A DNA stretch of 48,402 nt from an uncultured Rhodoblastus sp. (GTDB lineage Bacteria; Pseudomonadota; Alphaproteobacteria; Rhizobiales; Beijerinckiaceae), in assembly GCF_903903185.1 (NCBI RefSeq), contig NZ_CAIUXT010000072.1, forward strand, positions 1 through 48,402, in the 5' to 3' direction. Made by a program: the position numbers and the translations under genes. The notes under the pieces were generated by a model, which was given only the letters and a program-made list of their open reading frames with translations, did not search any database and was not told where the DNA came from. How positions within the stretch are numbered: position 1 is the first letter of the stretch; the number at the start of each line of letters is the position of its first letter. Shown here piece by piece: positions 40,902 to 48,402 of this stretch.

Positions 40902-41651
40902 TCAGGCCTCGACAGCGTTCCGCCTGCGATTGCCGCCGCGATACCCAGCAAAGCCGAGGCCCGCGAACCCGAGCAGCATCATCGCCCAGGTCGAGGGCTC
41001 GGGGACCGAGGGATTCACCGTCACATTGGCGTCGAAATACAATCCGGATTGCACAACGTGCCGATCGGCGAAAAATACTTTCACGGTGTTCAGTCCCGGA
41101 GCCAATCCCGCCACCGTCGTGGGGGCGGTGACCAATGCGTGAATGCCGCCGTTGTCAACCACGAGGTTGCCATTCAGGAAGATCCAGGCATCGTCGTCCG
41201 AGCCAAGCTTGAAGATAACGCTTCCGCCGGCAGGCGTGTTGAACGTTCCACTGAGAATCGCCGACGTATATCCGCCGGCGTTGGAGCCGCCGGTCCCATT
41301 GGGGAAGAAATTCTTCTGGATATCGAACGGCAATGCCGCCGGGTTCGGATAGGCATAGGAAACGCCCGCCGTAACGTTAACGCCATCGGGCGTCCACCAC
41401 AGCAATTCGCCAGCGCCATTGACGTTGGAGAAGGTGCCGGCAACGGCTTCCACCGGGAGACCATCCGGACCGAGCGTCGACTTGACCAGACCAGTGACGA
41501 GACCCGTTATCGCCCCGCCGGCGTCGGGGTTTGCGGTTGTGATTGTGCTATAGATCACTGTGACCGAACTGGCGTAGGCCGTCGTGGCGGCAACCAAAGC
41601 TCCGCCCGCGATAAGCGCTGCAAGCGCTACCGTCGAAATACGCTTCGTCAT
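40902..41651 (-). CDS. Secreted PEPxxWA-CTERM protein with PA14/fibro-slime-like domain
   Basis: 249 aa. Signal peptide at residues 1-27 (cleavage after AYA). The middle (about 110-215) has a fibro-slime or PA14-like pattern with SDDDAWIFLNGNLVVDNGGIH, a calcium/sugar-binding type loop, and LAPGLNTVKVFFADRHV. The end is a PEP-CTERM sorting signal: VPEPSTWAMMLLGFAGLGFAGY plus an RGGNRRR tail, for exosortase processing and surface or matrix release. The exosortase gene is not in the window. Likely an exopolysaccharide-matrix protein. Confidence 0.92.
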   Translation of the reverse strand: MTKRISTVALAALIAGGALVAATTAYASSVTVIYSTITTANPDAGGAITGLVTGLVKSTLGPDGLPVEAVAGTFSNVNGAGELLWWTPDGVNVTAGVSYAYPNPAALPFDIQKNFFPNGTGGSNAGGYTSAILSGTFNTPAGGSVIFKLGSDDDAWIFLNGNLVVDNGGIHALVTAPTTVAGLAPGLNTVKVFFADRHVVQSGLYFDANVTVNPSVPEPSTWAMMLLGFAGLGFAGYRGGNRRRNAVEA

Positions 41652-41670
41652 GGAGTTCCCCCATTATCGT

Positions 41671-41689
41671 TGTGGCATGATTTACCACA
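41671..41689. promoter_or_regulatory. Inverted repeat upstream of the PEP-CTERM gene
   Basis: TGTGG-N9-CCACA lies 19 bases upstream of the start codon at 41651, in the leader or promoter. Possible operator or a start-proximal hairpin. Confidence 0.3.
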
Positions 41690-42259
41690 CCTGTAGTTTC
41701 GCCCGACATGAACGCAAAGTCAAGCAAGAAACTTCAAGACTTACTTCGCAAGCGCTCCGCGCTCGCACTGCAAGTCCATCGACGCAACTCGAATAGACCC
41801 TGTTCCAAAAAAAATGCTGGAGACATTTTCGTTAAAAAAATACGATCAAACAATTAGATAGAACTAATTTAGCGAATGGGGATTGCGTGGATAGGCTCCA
41901 AGAACCTACGTAATAACCGAAAGGTTCGCGCTACACCAACGGTTTAGCTTGAGGTTAATAAGGTTCACCGGACTTCAAGTTCGATCCGATGCGAGGTCGC
42001 AGCACCGGATTTGGGGCAGCGGGAGGGTCCATCGTTGGATCGTTTTGCATGAACCTCGCCGTCGCCGAGACCCATTTTCCAGCGCGGCTTGATCGCTCCA
42101 ACTCTGAAAAACCGACAGAGCCGCGTTGCGGCGGCCCGGCTTTTCCGTCCAAAGCGAGAGATGAACCGCGGCTTTTGAAAGCCGTCACCACATTTTTTGC
42201 AATCGCGCGACATGGGGATTTGTTTGCTTGCGCCCGAAGCTCCAAATGCCATTGGCCAA

Positions 42260-42287
42260 TTGTCATTTTTCCGTTTTATATTATAAT
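42260..42287 (+). promoter_or_regulatory. Near-consensus promoter of the amidohydrolase gene
   Basis: TTGTCA (42260-42265), 16-base spacer, TATAAT (42282-42287). The leader to ATG 42366 is about 70 bases and contains two ACGAAGCGT direct repeats (42303-42311 and 42323-42331), possible operator sites. Confidence 0.7.
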
Positions 42288-42365
42288 ACAATGAATTAAG
42301 AGACGAAGCGTCAATTTGAGAAACGAAGCGTAAACTGCGCCGTGCGATCCAAGGAGGATTTGAAA

Positions 42366-44147
42366 ATGTGCCGCGGGTGTTTCAGCCAGCTCCTCCTTCA
42401 CAATGATTTCTATTCCGGCGGGATCGCGGGCCTGCTCGGCAAGGCGGTGTTCACGCCGAGCCGACGCTCCTTCATGGCCTGTTCGGTCGGCGCCGCCTCG
42501 GCGCTCTCCGCCGTCGGGAGCGCTCCGGCCTTCGCCGCTGATGAGGGCGCCGACCTCCTTCTGCGCGGCGGGACGATCCGCCCGCTGGCGGGGGCGCCGA
42601 CCGCCTCGGCGATTGCGATCAAGGGCGGAAAGGTGCTTGCGGTCGGCGACGACAGCGCGCTGTCGGGCCTCAAGACCGGCAATACCAAAATTGTCGAACT
42701 CGACGGCCGCACGGTGCTGCCGGGCCTCATCGACCCGCATAACCACACGATTCTGGCCGCGCTGATTTTCGAACTGCTCGACGACGTCGGCTACGCCAAG
42801 TATCCGACCCGCGAAAAACTCGTCGCCTATTTGAAAAAGCTCGCCGCGACCACGCCTAAAGGCCAGTGGATCGTCGGCTCCAATTTCGACAATCTGCTGC
42901 AGGGCGGCGATTTCACACGGCCCGAGCTCGATGCGATCTCGACCGACCATCCAATCTTCATCTGGTACACCAACGGCCATGACGCCGGCGTCAACAGCGA
43001 TGCGTTGAAGGTCGCGGGAATCCCCGAGGATGTCGGCGCCCTTCCGGGCGGCGGCCATTTCGGCCGGGGGCCGGACGGCAAGCTCAACGGCATCGTCTAC
43101 GAGGAAAGCGCGATGCTCAAATTCGCGGTCCACTTCCTCGGCAAGATCACGCCCGAAGTCGCGGCCAAGGCGGTGACGGATTACGCCCGCCATGTCGCGT
43201 CCGTCGGCAACACCCTGCTGCATGAGCCCGGCACGATCCGCTCGGAGTGGATCGGACCCTTTACGAAACTGTCGAATACGCTGGCCGTGCGCACCAGCGC
43301 CAGCGTGATGTTCGACGACATGAAGGGCCTTGAGCCCTACCGAAAACTCGGACTCGGAAAAGGCGAACCCGTCGATCACTCGCTGTTCTCGCTCTATGGC
43401 GTCAAGATCGTCGGCGACGGCTCCAACCAGACCGAAACCGGAGCGCAGACCAGGGATTATCTGAACACGACTTCCAAAGGCTCGCCGAACTTCGACGCGG
43501 CCAAAATGAAACAGATGGTCGCGGAAGTGCAGGCTTTCGGCCTGCCGGTGCAAATCCACTGCAACGGCGATTACACGATCGATATCGCGCTCGATGCGAT
43601 CGAGGCGGCCTACAAGAGTTCGACCGCCCATGGCGTCAACCGGATCGAACACGCGACCATGGCCCGCCCCGACCAGATCTTGCGCATGAAGGCGCTCAAT
43701 GTGCAGCCGAGCTTCCTGATGAACCATGTGCGCCTCTATGGCGCGGCCTATCGCGACCAGATCTTCGGCCCCGAACGCGCCGCCTTCATGGACCCCGCCG
43801 GGGCCTGCGTCAAAGCCGGCCTGCCGTTCACGCTGCACACCGACGGGCCCTGCTCGCCGCCGGGGCCACTTGCGCTCATCGGCACGGCGGTGACGCGCCG
43901 CTGCATCATCGACAATTCCGTAGTCGGGCCCGATCAGATGGTTTCGCTCGACGACGCCATCCGCGCCGTGACCATCGACGCCGCCCGGCAACTCGGACAG
44001 GGCGACCGCCTGGGCTCGCTGGAGCCGGGCAAGGAAGCCGATTTCACGATTCTCGAAAGCAATCCCTACAAGGTGAGGCTCGACGCCATCACCGACATCA
44101 GGATCAGCGAGACCTGGGTGGCGGGGGAGCGGAAATTCGCCGCCTGA
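42366..44147 (+). CDS. Tat-exported amidohydrolase (YtcJ-like)
   Basis: 593 aa. Unusual N-terminus MCRGCFSQ..., then a twin-arginine signal (SRRSFMACSVGAASALSAVG, cleavage after AFA near residue 60). The metal-dependent hydrolase fold follows: LLRGGTIRPLAGAPTASAIAIKGGKVLAVG, LPGLIDPHNHTIL (first His pair), then QIHCNGDYTIDIALDAI, RIEHATMARPDQI, and FTLHTDGPCSPPGPL with the metal Asp, ending SLEPGKEADFTILESNP. Relatives hydrolyse N-acyl or formamide-type substrates (YtcJ, AepA); the substrate here is unknown. GGAGG lies 8 bases before ATG 42366. Confidence 0.9.
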   Translation: MCRGCFSQLLLHNDFYSGGIAGLLGKAVFTPSRRSFMACSVGAASALSAVGSAPAFAADEGADLLLRGGTIRPLAGAPTASAIAIKGGKVLAVGDDSALSGLKTGNTKIVELDGRTVLPGLIDPHNHTILAALIFELLDDVGYAKYPTREKLVAYLKKLAATTPKGQWIVGSNFDNLLQGGDFTRPELDAISTDHPIFIWYTNGHDAGVNSDALKVAGIPEDVGALPGGGHFGRGPDGKLNGIVYEESAMLKFAVHFLGKITPEVAAKAVTDYARHVASVGNTLLHEPGTIRSEWIGPFTKLSNTLAVRTSASVMFDDMKGLEPYRKLGLGKGEPVDHSLFSLYGVKIVGDGSNQTETGAQTRDYLNTTSKGSPNFDAAKMKQMVAEVQAFGLPVQIHCNGDYTIDIALDAIEAAYKSSTAHGVNRIEHATMARPDQILRMKALNVQPSFLMNHVRLYGAAYRDQIFGPERAAFMDPAGACVKAGLPFTLHTDGPCSPPGPLALIGTAVTRRCIIDNSVVGPDQMVSLDDAIRAVTIDAARQLGQGDRLGSLEPGKEADFTILESNPYKVRLDAITDIRISETWVAGERKFAA

Positions 44148-44208
44148 CGCGCTGACGCGGCGACCGGTCCGGCCATTCGTGTTGCAGCGAAGCGCCGCCC
44201 GGCCCGCG

Positions 44209-44967
44209 CTATCGCCCCTCGTAAAGCCGCTCGGCCAAAAACTCCGGCAGGCCCGCCGCCCGGATTTTTTGCGCCGTTTTGTCGATGTCATAGGGGAGGC
44301 GGATGAAATTAAGGGCGCCGCGCGCGTCGTCGTAAAGCGCGAAAGCGGCAAGCGGATTGCCGTCGCGCGGCTGGCCGACCGAGCCGAGCACCGCCAGCCA
44401 GCGCCGGCTGCGCGCCAGAGGCATCGACAGGTTGGCGGTGGGATTGAACAGAATCGGTGGCTTGCCGCGCGCCATGTGATAAAGCTGCGGGCGATGGACA
44501 TGGCCGCAGAAAGTCACCTGCGCCGGGGTCGCGTTGAGCGAGCGTTCGGCCTCAACCTCTCTGGTAATATAGGCGAAGCGCTCAGGCGCGCTGGCGTCGG
44601 CATGGACGTAAAGCGTCTGGCCGCCAACCTCGTTGCGGCTCGTCGCGGTGAAGGGCATGGCCGCGAGAAAGGCCAGTTGCGCGCTGTCGAGTTTTCCCGC
44701 CGTCCATTCGATGGCGGCGCGGGCGGGGACGTTCATATAGTCGGTCGCGCCCTGCACGGCGGCGAGATCATGGTTGCCCATCAGGCACAGCGCGCCGCGC
44801 GAAACATCCTCGGCGACGCGATCGACAATATAGGACGGATCGGCGCCATAGCCGACGAGATCGCCGAGATAGACGAATTTCTGCGCGCCAAGGCGCCGCG
44901 CCTCCGCATGGCAGGCGTCGAAGGCTTCGCGATTGGCGTGAATGTCGGTCAGCAGGGCGATGAGCAT
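44209..44967 (-). CDS. Calcineurin-like metallophosphoesterase
   Basis: 252 aa; dinuclear metal phosphoesterase fold with LTDIHANREAF, YLGDLVGYGADP, LMGNHD, FCGHVHRPQ and NPTANLSMP, in the order of the YfcE/diadenosine-tetraphosphatase-like proteins. Cytoplasmic. The start MLIALLTDIH is chosen because the five codons before it do not belong to the fold. The substrate (cyclic or dinucleotide phosphate) is unknown. Convergent with the amidohydrolase. Confidence 0.9.
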   Translation of the reverse strand: MLIALLTDIHANREAFDACHAEARRLGAQKFVYLGDLVGYGADPSYIVDRVAEDVSRGALCLMGNHDLAAVQGATDYMNVPARAAIEWTAGKLDSAQLAFLAAMPFTATSRNEVGGQTLYVHADASAPERFAYITREVEAERSLNATPAQVTFCGHVHRPQLYHMARGKPPILFNPTANLSMPLARSRRWLAVLGSVGQPRDGNPLAAFALYDDARGALNFIRLPYDIDKTAQKIRAAGLPEFLAERLYEGR

Positions 44968-45029
44968 TTTGATCCAGATCAACGCAAATCTTGACCTATT
45001 CGAGAAACGCGCGCAAGTCGCGGCTAAGT

Positions 45030-46622
45030 TCAGAACAGGCTGCCCTGCCCGCCCGCCGGCGCTTTTCCGAGTTTTTTCGCCGCCGGCCGGCGTGGGACCG
45101 GCGCGGTCTCACCCGGCGCTTCCACCGTGGCCGCGATCCGGCCGTCGGAAAATTGCAGGCTCAGCGCCGTCCCCGGCGGCGCCTGGCGCACCGAATGGAC
45201 GGCGGCGCCCGCCGCGTCGCGCACCAGCGCGAAGCCGCGCTTCAGGATGGCGCCATAGCCGAGCGCGAAATGCAATTTTTCGAGGTTGTCGAGTTTTTCA
45301 CGGCGGCGGTCCAGCAGCGCCTTGATGGCGGCGGAAAGCCGCGACGCCAGAGCCTGCCGCCGTTGCTCGCGCGCGGCCAGATCTCCGCGCAGCAATTTTG
45401 CGCGCGAGGCGAAAGCCGCGTCAAAACTCTTTTTTGCCGTCTCCAGCCTTTCCCGCCGTTTTTGCGTGATCGGCGCGCGCGCCGCCGCAAGACGAAAGGC
45501 CAGCGTGTTGAGCCGCCCCAAAGCCCGCTGCAATTCCGCCTGCGGCGCATGGCGGGCCAACAAGCGCGACGCCTGCGCCAGCGACAATTGCCGCCGTCCG
45601 AGCGAGGCCAGAGCCGCCGCGCGCACTTTCTCGCCCGCGCGGTCGAGCCTTTGGCGCGGCGTGGCGAGCAGCGACTCCCCGCCCGGCAGCGCGCGGGCCA
45701 GCGCCCGCAGATCGGCGCGGCGGCGTTCAAGGGTGCGGAAAATCGCGTCGGTGTGGCGGCGCGACAGGCCGGCGATGTCGCTCAAAAGTTCGGCGCGCAC
45801 CGGAACGGCCTTTTCGGCGGCGCCGGTTGGCGTCGGCGCGCGCAGATCGGCGACGAGGTCGAGAAGCGTCCAGTCGGTCTCGTGGCCGACCGCCGAAATC
45901 AGCGGAATTTTGCTTTCCGCCGCGGCGCGCAAAACTTCTTCCTCGTTGAAGCTCCACAAATCTTCGAGCGAGCCGCCGCCGCGCGCGACGATCAACAAGT
46001 CGGGACGCGGAATCTTGCCGCCCGGTTTCAACGCATTGAAGCCGCGTATGGCGTTGGCCACTTCCGTCGCGGAGGTTTCGCCCTGCACCCGCACCGGCCA
46101 GACCAGCACGCGGCGCGGAAAGCGGTCGTGCAACCGGTGCAAGATGTCGCGAATCACCGCGCCGGTCGGCGAGGTGACGATGCCGATGGTTTTGGGCAGA
46201 AATGGCAGTTTTTTCTTGCGCGCCTCTTCGAACAGGCCCTCGCCGGCCAATTTTTTCCGCCGCTCCTCCAGCAGCGCCATCAGCGCGCCGAGACCCGCCG
46301 GCTCCAATTGCTCGATGACGATCTGATAGGAAGACTTTCCAGGAAAAGTGGTGATCTTTCCGGTGGCAATGACCTCCAGCCCTTCCTGCGGCTTGGTCCG
46401 CAACCGGGAGAACACCCCCTTCCACACCACGGCGTCGATGCGGGCGCTGGCGTCTTTCAACGAAAAATAGGCGTGGCCGGAGGAATGGGGGCCGCGATAA
46501 TTGGAAATCTCGCCGCGCAGCCGGACATGGCCGAACTGATCCTCGATGGCGCGCTTGAGCGCCCCCGACAATTCGGACACGGTCAGTTCGGGCGCATTGG
46601 TCAGCGGGGCGGAATCGCTCAT
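45030..46622 (-). CDS. xseA: Exodeoxyribonuclease VII large subunit
   Basis: The catalytic subunit of Exo VII, which degrades single-stranded DNA in both directions. Blocks: N-terminal OB domain (TVSELSGALKRAIEDQFGHVRLRGEIS, SGHAYFSLKDASARIDAVVWKG), catalytic region with GIVTSPTGAVIRDILHR, RGGGSLEDLWSFNEEEVLRA, SAVGHETDWTLLDLVADLRAPTPTGAAE, then a long Arg/Ala-rich coiled coil (about 290-450) and the C-terminal GYGAILKRGFALV. 530 aa. It ends QGSLF. The small subunit xseB is not in the window. Confidence 0.97.
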   Translation of the reverse strand: MSDSAPLTNAPELTVSELSGALKRAIEDQFGHVRLRGEISNYRGPHSSGHAYFSLKDASARIDAVVWKGVFSRLRTKPQEGLEVIATGKITTFPGKSSYQIVIEQLEPAGLGALMALLEERRKKLAGEGLFEEARKKKLPFLPKTIGIVTSPTGAVIRDILHRLHDRFPRRVLVWPVRVQGETSATEVANAIRGFNALKPGGKIPRPDLLIVARGGGSLEDLWSFNEEEVLRAAAESKIPLISAVGHETDWTLLDLVADLRAPTPTGAAEKAVPVRAELLSDIAGLSRRHTDAIFRTLERRRADLRALARALPGGESLLATPRQRLDRAGEKVRAAALASLGRRQLSLAQASRLLARHAPQAELQRALGRLNTLAFRLAAARAPITQKRRERLETAKKSFDAAFASRAKLLRGDLAAREQRRQALASRLSAAIKALLDRRREKLDNLEKLHFALGYGAILKRGFALVRDAAGAAVHSVRQAPPGTALSLQFSDGRIAATVEAPGETAPVPRRPAAKKLGKAPAGGQGSLF

Positions 46623-46714
46623 GGCGCGAAACTAACCCTTTTGGCCGGGTTCTGGCGAGCGCGAAGATTTGGCGCGAAACATGCTGCGGCGCAGGGAAAC
46701 GTCAAGGAGGCGAC

Positions 46715-46996
46715 ATGCCGTCGATCAAGGTCGCGCAATGGAACGAACAGGGCCAGGACATGGTCATCGTCATCATGGACCCCGCTTTCGCCCGCGCCTC
46801 ACCTACCCAGCAGGAAGCGACCATCGGACAATTGCAGGCGAGGGCGAGCGCCTGCTGCCTCAAGGGGACGGTGGCGATGGTCTGGGACGCCGGCGAAAAA
46901 ATGGATTATCTCGTTCCCCAGCCCTGGCATGACTTTTTCACGCGCATCACGCTCGCCGACGTGCGGGGCCGGCTCAACGCCGAAATCGTGTGGTGA
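46715..46996 (+). CDS. Conserved hypothetical protein (93 aa)
   Basis: No family recognised. It starts MPSIKVAQWNEQGQDMVIVIMDP, an alternating strand pattern, continues with a helix (PTQQEATIGQLQARASA), a strand (GTVAMVWDAGEKMDYLVPQP) and ends in a helix (FFTRITLADVRGRLNAEIVW). A compact alpha/beta fold, soluble, two adjacent Cys. AAGGAGG six bases before the ATG makes it a real gene. It lies between divergent xseA and purD. Confidence 0.8.
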   Translation: MPSIKVAQWNEQGQDMVIVIMDPAFARASPTQQEATIGQLQARASACCLKGTVAMVWDAGEKMDYLVPQPWHDFFTRITLADVRGRLNAEIVW

Positions 46997-47054
46997 CAGG
47001 CAAAGTTGAAACCTCGCCCCGCCTCGCCTAAACAGACGGCGAAACGAGGACTTC

Positions 47055-48320
47055 ATGAATATCCTTCTGATCGGCTCCGGCGGACGCGAACATGCGCTCG
47101 CTGTCGCGCTCGCCAAAAGCCCTCAGGCGCAAAAATTGTTCGTCGCGCCCGGCAATCCCGGCACGGCGCAAGTGGCGCAAAATGTCGCGCTCGACGTCGC
47201 CGATTTCGGCGCGGTGATCGACTTCTGCCGGTTGCAAAATATTGGCTTGGTGGTGATCGGGCCGGAACAGCCCTTGGTCGAAGGGATCGTCGATGCGCTG
47301 GAGGCGGCGGGGATCAAGGCGTTCGGGCCGAGCAAGGCCGCCGCGCGGCTCGAAGGCTCGAAAGGCTTCACCAAGGACCTTTGCGCCAAATACCACATCC
47401 CCACCGGCGCCTATCGGCGCTTCGCCGCCCGCGAACCGGCGCTGGCCTATTTGCGCGAACAGGGCGCGCCGATTGTCGTAAAGGCCGATGGACTCGCCGC
47501 CGGCAAGGGCGTGGTGGTCGCCCTGACGCTCGCCGAGGCGGAGCTTGCGGTCAACGAGATGTTTTCCGGGGTTTTTGGGGAAGCCGGCGCGCAAGTGGTG
47601 ATCGAGGCATATCTCGATGGCGAGGAGGCGTCGTTTTTCGCGCTTTGCGACGGCGACAAGGCGCTGGCTTTCGCCTCGGCGCAAGACCACAAGCGCGCCG
47701 GCGACGGCGACGTCGGGCCGAACACCGGCGGCATGGGGGCCTATTCTCCGGCGCCCGTGGTCACGCCGGAAATTACCGCGCGGGTCATGGCGGAGATCGT
47801 CGCGCCGACCGTCGCGGCGATGAAGGCCGAAGGTTGCCCGTTCAAGGGCGTGTTGTTCGCCGGACTGATGATCGGAGAAGGCGGCCCGAAACTGATCGAA
47901 TTCAACACGCGTTTCGGCGACCCGGAATGCCAGGTCATGCTGGCGCGGCTGGAGGACGACCTGCTCGGGCTGTTGCTCGCCTGCGCGCAGGGGCGGCTGC
48001 CCGACAAGGTCCAACTGTCGGACCGGACCGCGCTGACCGTGGTGCTGGCGGCGCAGAACTATCCGGCGGCGCCAAAACAGGGCGGACTCATTTCCGGCGT
48101 CGAACAGGCCGAACGAATCGAAGGAGTCAGCGTCACCCATGCCGGGACCAAACGTGTGGACGGCAAACTCGTCGCCAATGGCGGGCGTGTGCTCAATGTC
48201 ACGGCGCTCGCCGATGACGTGGCGCAGGCGCAGGCGCTCGCCTATCGCGGCGTCGCGGCGATCGATTTTCCCGAAGGTTTCTATCGCCGCGACATCGGCT
48301 GGCGGGCGGTGGGGCGCTAG
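47055..48320 (+). CDS. purD: Phosphoribosylamine--glycine ligase
   Basis: The ATP-grasp enzyme of the second step of purine synthesis. [21 protein letters not shown] at the start, [55 protein letters not shown] (ATP-binding), [17 protein letters not shown] and [17 protein letters not shown] with the metal Glu and Asn, then the C-terminal domain ending [18 protein letters not shown]. 421 aa, full length. GAGGA precedes ATG. Confidence 0.98.
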   Translation: MNILLIGSGGREHALAVALAKSPQAQKLFVAPGNPGTAQVAQNVALDVADFGAVIDFCRLQNIGLVVIGPEQPLVEGIVDALEAAGIKAFGPSKAAARLEGSKGFTKDLCAKYHIPTGAYRRFAAREPALAYLREQGAPIVVKADGLAAGKGVVVALTLAEAELAVNEMFSGVFGEAGAQVVIEAYLDGEEASFFALCDGDKALAFASAQDHKRAGDGDVGPNTGGMGAYSPAPVVTPEITARVMAEIVAPTVAAMKAEGCPFKGVLFAGLMIGEGGPKLIEFNTRFGDPECQVMLARLEDDLLGLLLACAQGRLPDKVQLSDRTALTVVLAAQNYPAAPKQGGLISGVEQAERIEGVSVTHAGTKRVDGKLVANGGRVLNVTALADDVAQAQALAYRGVAAIDFPEGFYRRDIGWRAVGR

Positions 48321-48321
48321 A

Positions 48322-48402
48322 GCAATGAGCGAAAAAGTGGACGCCGGTTTTTTGCAAAAACATTGCGAAAACAAGGGAATCTAGAGTCGATTGCGATTCA
48401 AC
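48322..48402. repeat. Alphaproteobacterial intergenic mosaic (RIME-like) repeat, partial
   Basis: Two bases after the purD stop, GCAATG (48322-48327) and CATTGC (48361-48366) enclose a segment of the type AAAAGTGG...CCGGTTTTTTGC. Then follow AAAACAAG, GAATCTAGAG and GATTGCGATTCAA. This order matches the interspersed mosaic element common in rhizobial and related genomes. It is cut by the window's end. Confidence 0.65.

Larger units (their letters stand above)
41652..42365. other. Divergent AT-rich intergenic region
   Basis: 714 bases between the PEP-CTERM and amidohydrolase genes. The three overlapping open frames at 41955-42294 lack ribosome sites and resemble no family, so none is annotated; this segment might be a decayed gene. 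A strong plus-strand promoter lies at 42260-42287. Confidence 0.55.

Noticed and set aside
41955..42294. Three overlapping frames of about 100 codons
   Set aside because: No ribosome sites, no family resemblance on either strand; possibly a decayed gene, but not supportable.
42276..44501. 741-codon open frame on the minus strand
   Set aside because: It runs antisense through the well-supported amidohydrolase gene and has Arg/Gly-rich composition with no domain. An artefact of high-GC codon use.
44991..47009. 672-codon open frame on the plus strand
   Set aside because: Shadow of xseA; Arg-rich and without domain pattern.
1..48402. CRISPR arrays, rRNA genes, complete insertion sequences, replication origin
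   Set aside because: Looked for and not seen; no regularly spaced direct repeats beyond the short iterons, and no transposase gene.

Overview
The window comes from a high-GC alphaproteobacterium. Gene content suggests the order Hyphomicrobiales, most likely the Beijerinckiaceae/Methylocystaceae side. The supporting features are a PPi-dependent phosphofructokinase, a bufferin (MNIO) operon, DUF2093, DUF1289, DUF971 and DUF721 proteins, a GAAC-N7-GAAC LexA box and an alphaproteobacterial-type intergenic mosaic repeat. This placement is inference; no 16S rRNA gene is present.

Layout. (1) 1-3134 is the end of an AT-richer island beside tRNA-Val(CAC). It holds a tyrosine integrase, an unknown 188-codon gene with its own promoter, and a second truncated copy of the integrase 5' region lying as a perfect 119-bp inverted repeat at the left edge. 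Two sets of three 13-bp iterons sit in and before the integrase start. (2) 3358-6233 encodes an L,D-transpeptidase and a caspase-fold protein that has lost both catalytic residues. (3) 6611-9780 (minus strand) is moaA followed by a compact bufferin operon (six-Cys precursor, attenuator, BufB-like MNIO, BufC-like partner). (4) 9854-12462 holds DUF971, cobS, DUF1289, an orphan Flp pilin and dusA.

(5) 12569-23124 is the most unusual region. At least ten tightly packed minus-strand genes, with an antibiotic-monooxygenase-like gene just upstream, encode two FAD/GMC oxidoreductases with a C-x5-C-x3-C iron-sulfur motif. Each GMC gene is accompanied by a Tat-less FAD-SLDH/gluconate-dehydrogenase-type small subunit. 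The operon also encodes a VioB/RebD-like ferritin-fold protein, an inosose-dehydratase (IolE) homologue, a second TIM-barrel isomerase, a lipocalin-like protein, a calycin-like protein and one protein I do not recognise. It looks like an undescribed carbohydrate-oxidation or specialised-metabolism pathway.

(6) 23881-30952 carries pyruvate kinase, an AEC transporter broken by an in-frame TGA, a sulfoacetaldehyde-dehydrogenase-like gene, a COG3904-like protein and a radical SAM DNA-repair-type gene behind a LexA box. (7) 30969-37161 carries a cupin, a zinc metallopeptidase, an Imm74-like protein, mutY, DUF721/DciA, a Cache protein, DUF2093 and a kinase-universal-stress fusion that probably starts at ATT. 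(8) 37370-48402 carries pfp, two glycosyltransferase-type genes, a PEP-CTERM protein, a Tat-exported amidohydrolase, a metallophosphoesterase, xseA, a small unknown gene and purD, followed by a mosaic repeat that runs off the window.

Housekeeping genes are interleaved with accessory modules. Apart from the left island there is no sign of recent mobile DNA. Start sites were chosen from visible Shine-Dalgarno sequences, overlaps and family length; all domain names come from reading the protein sequences, not from searches.
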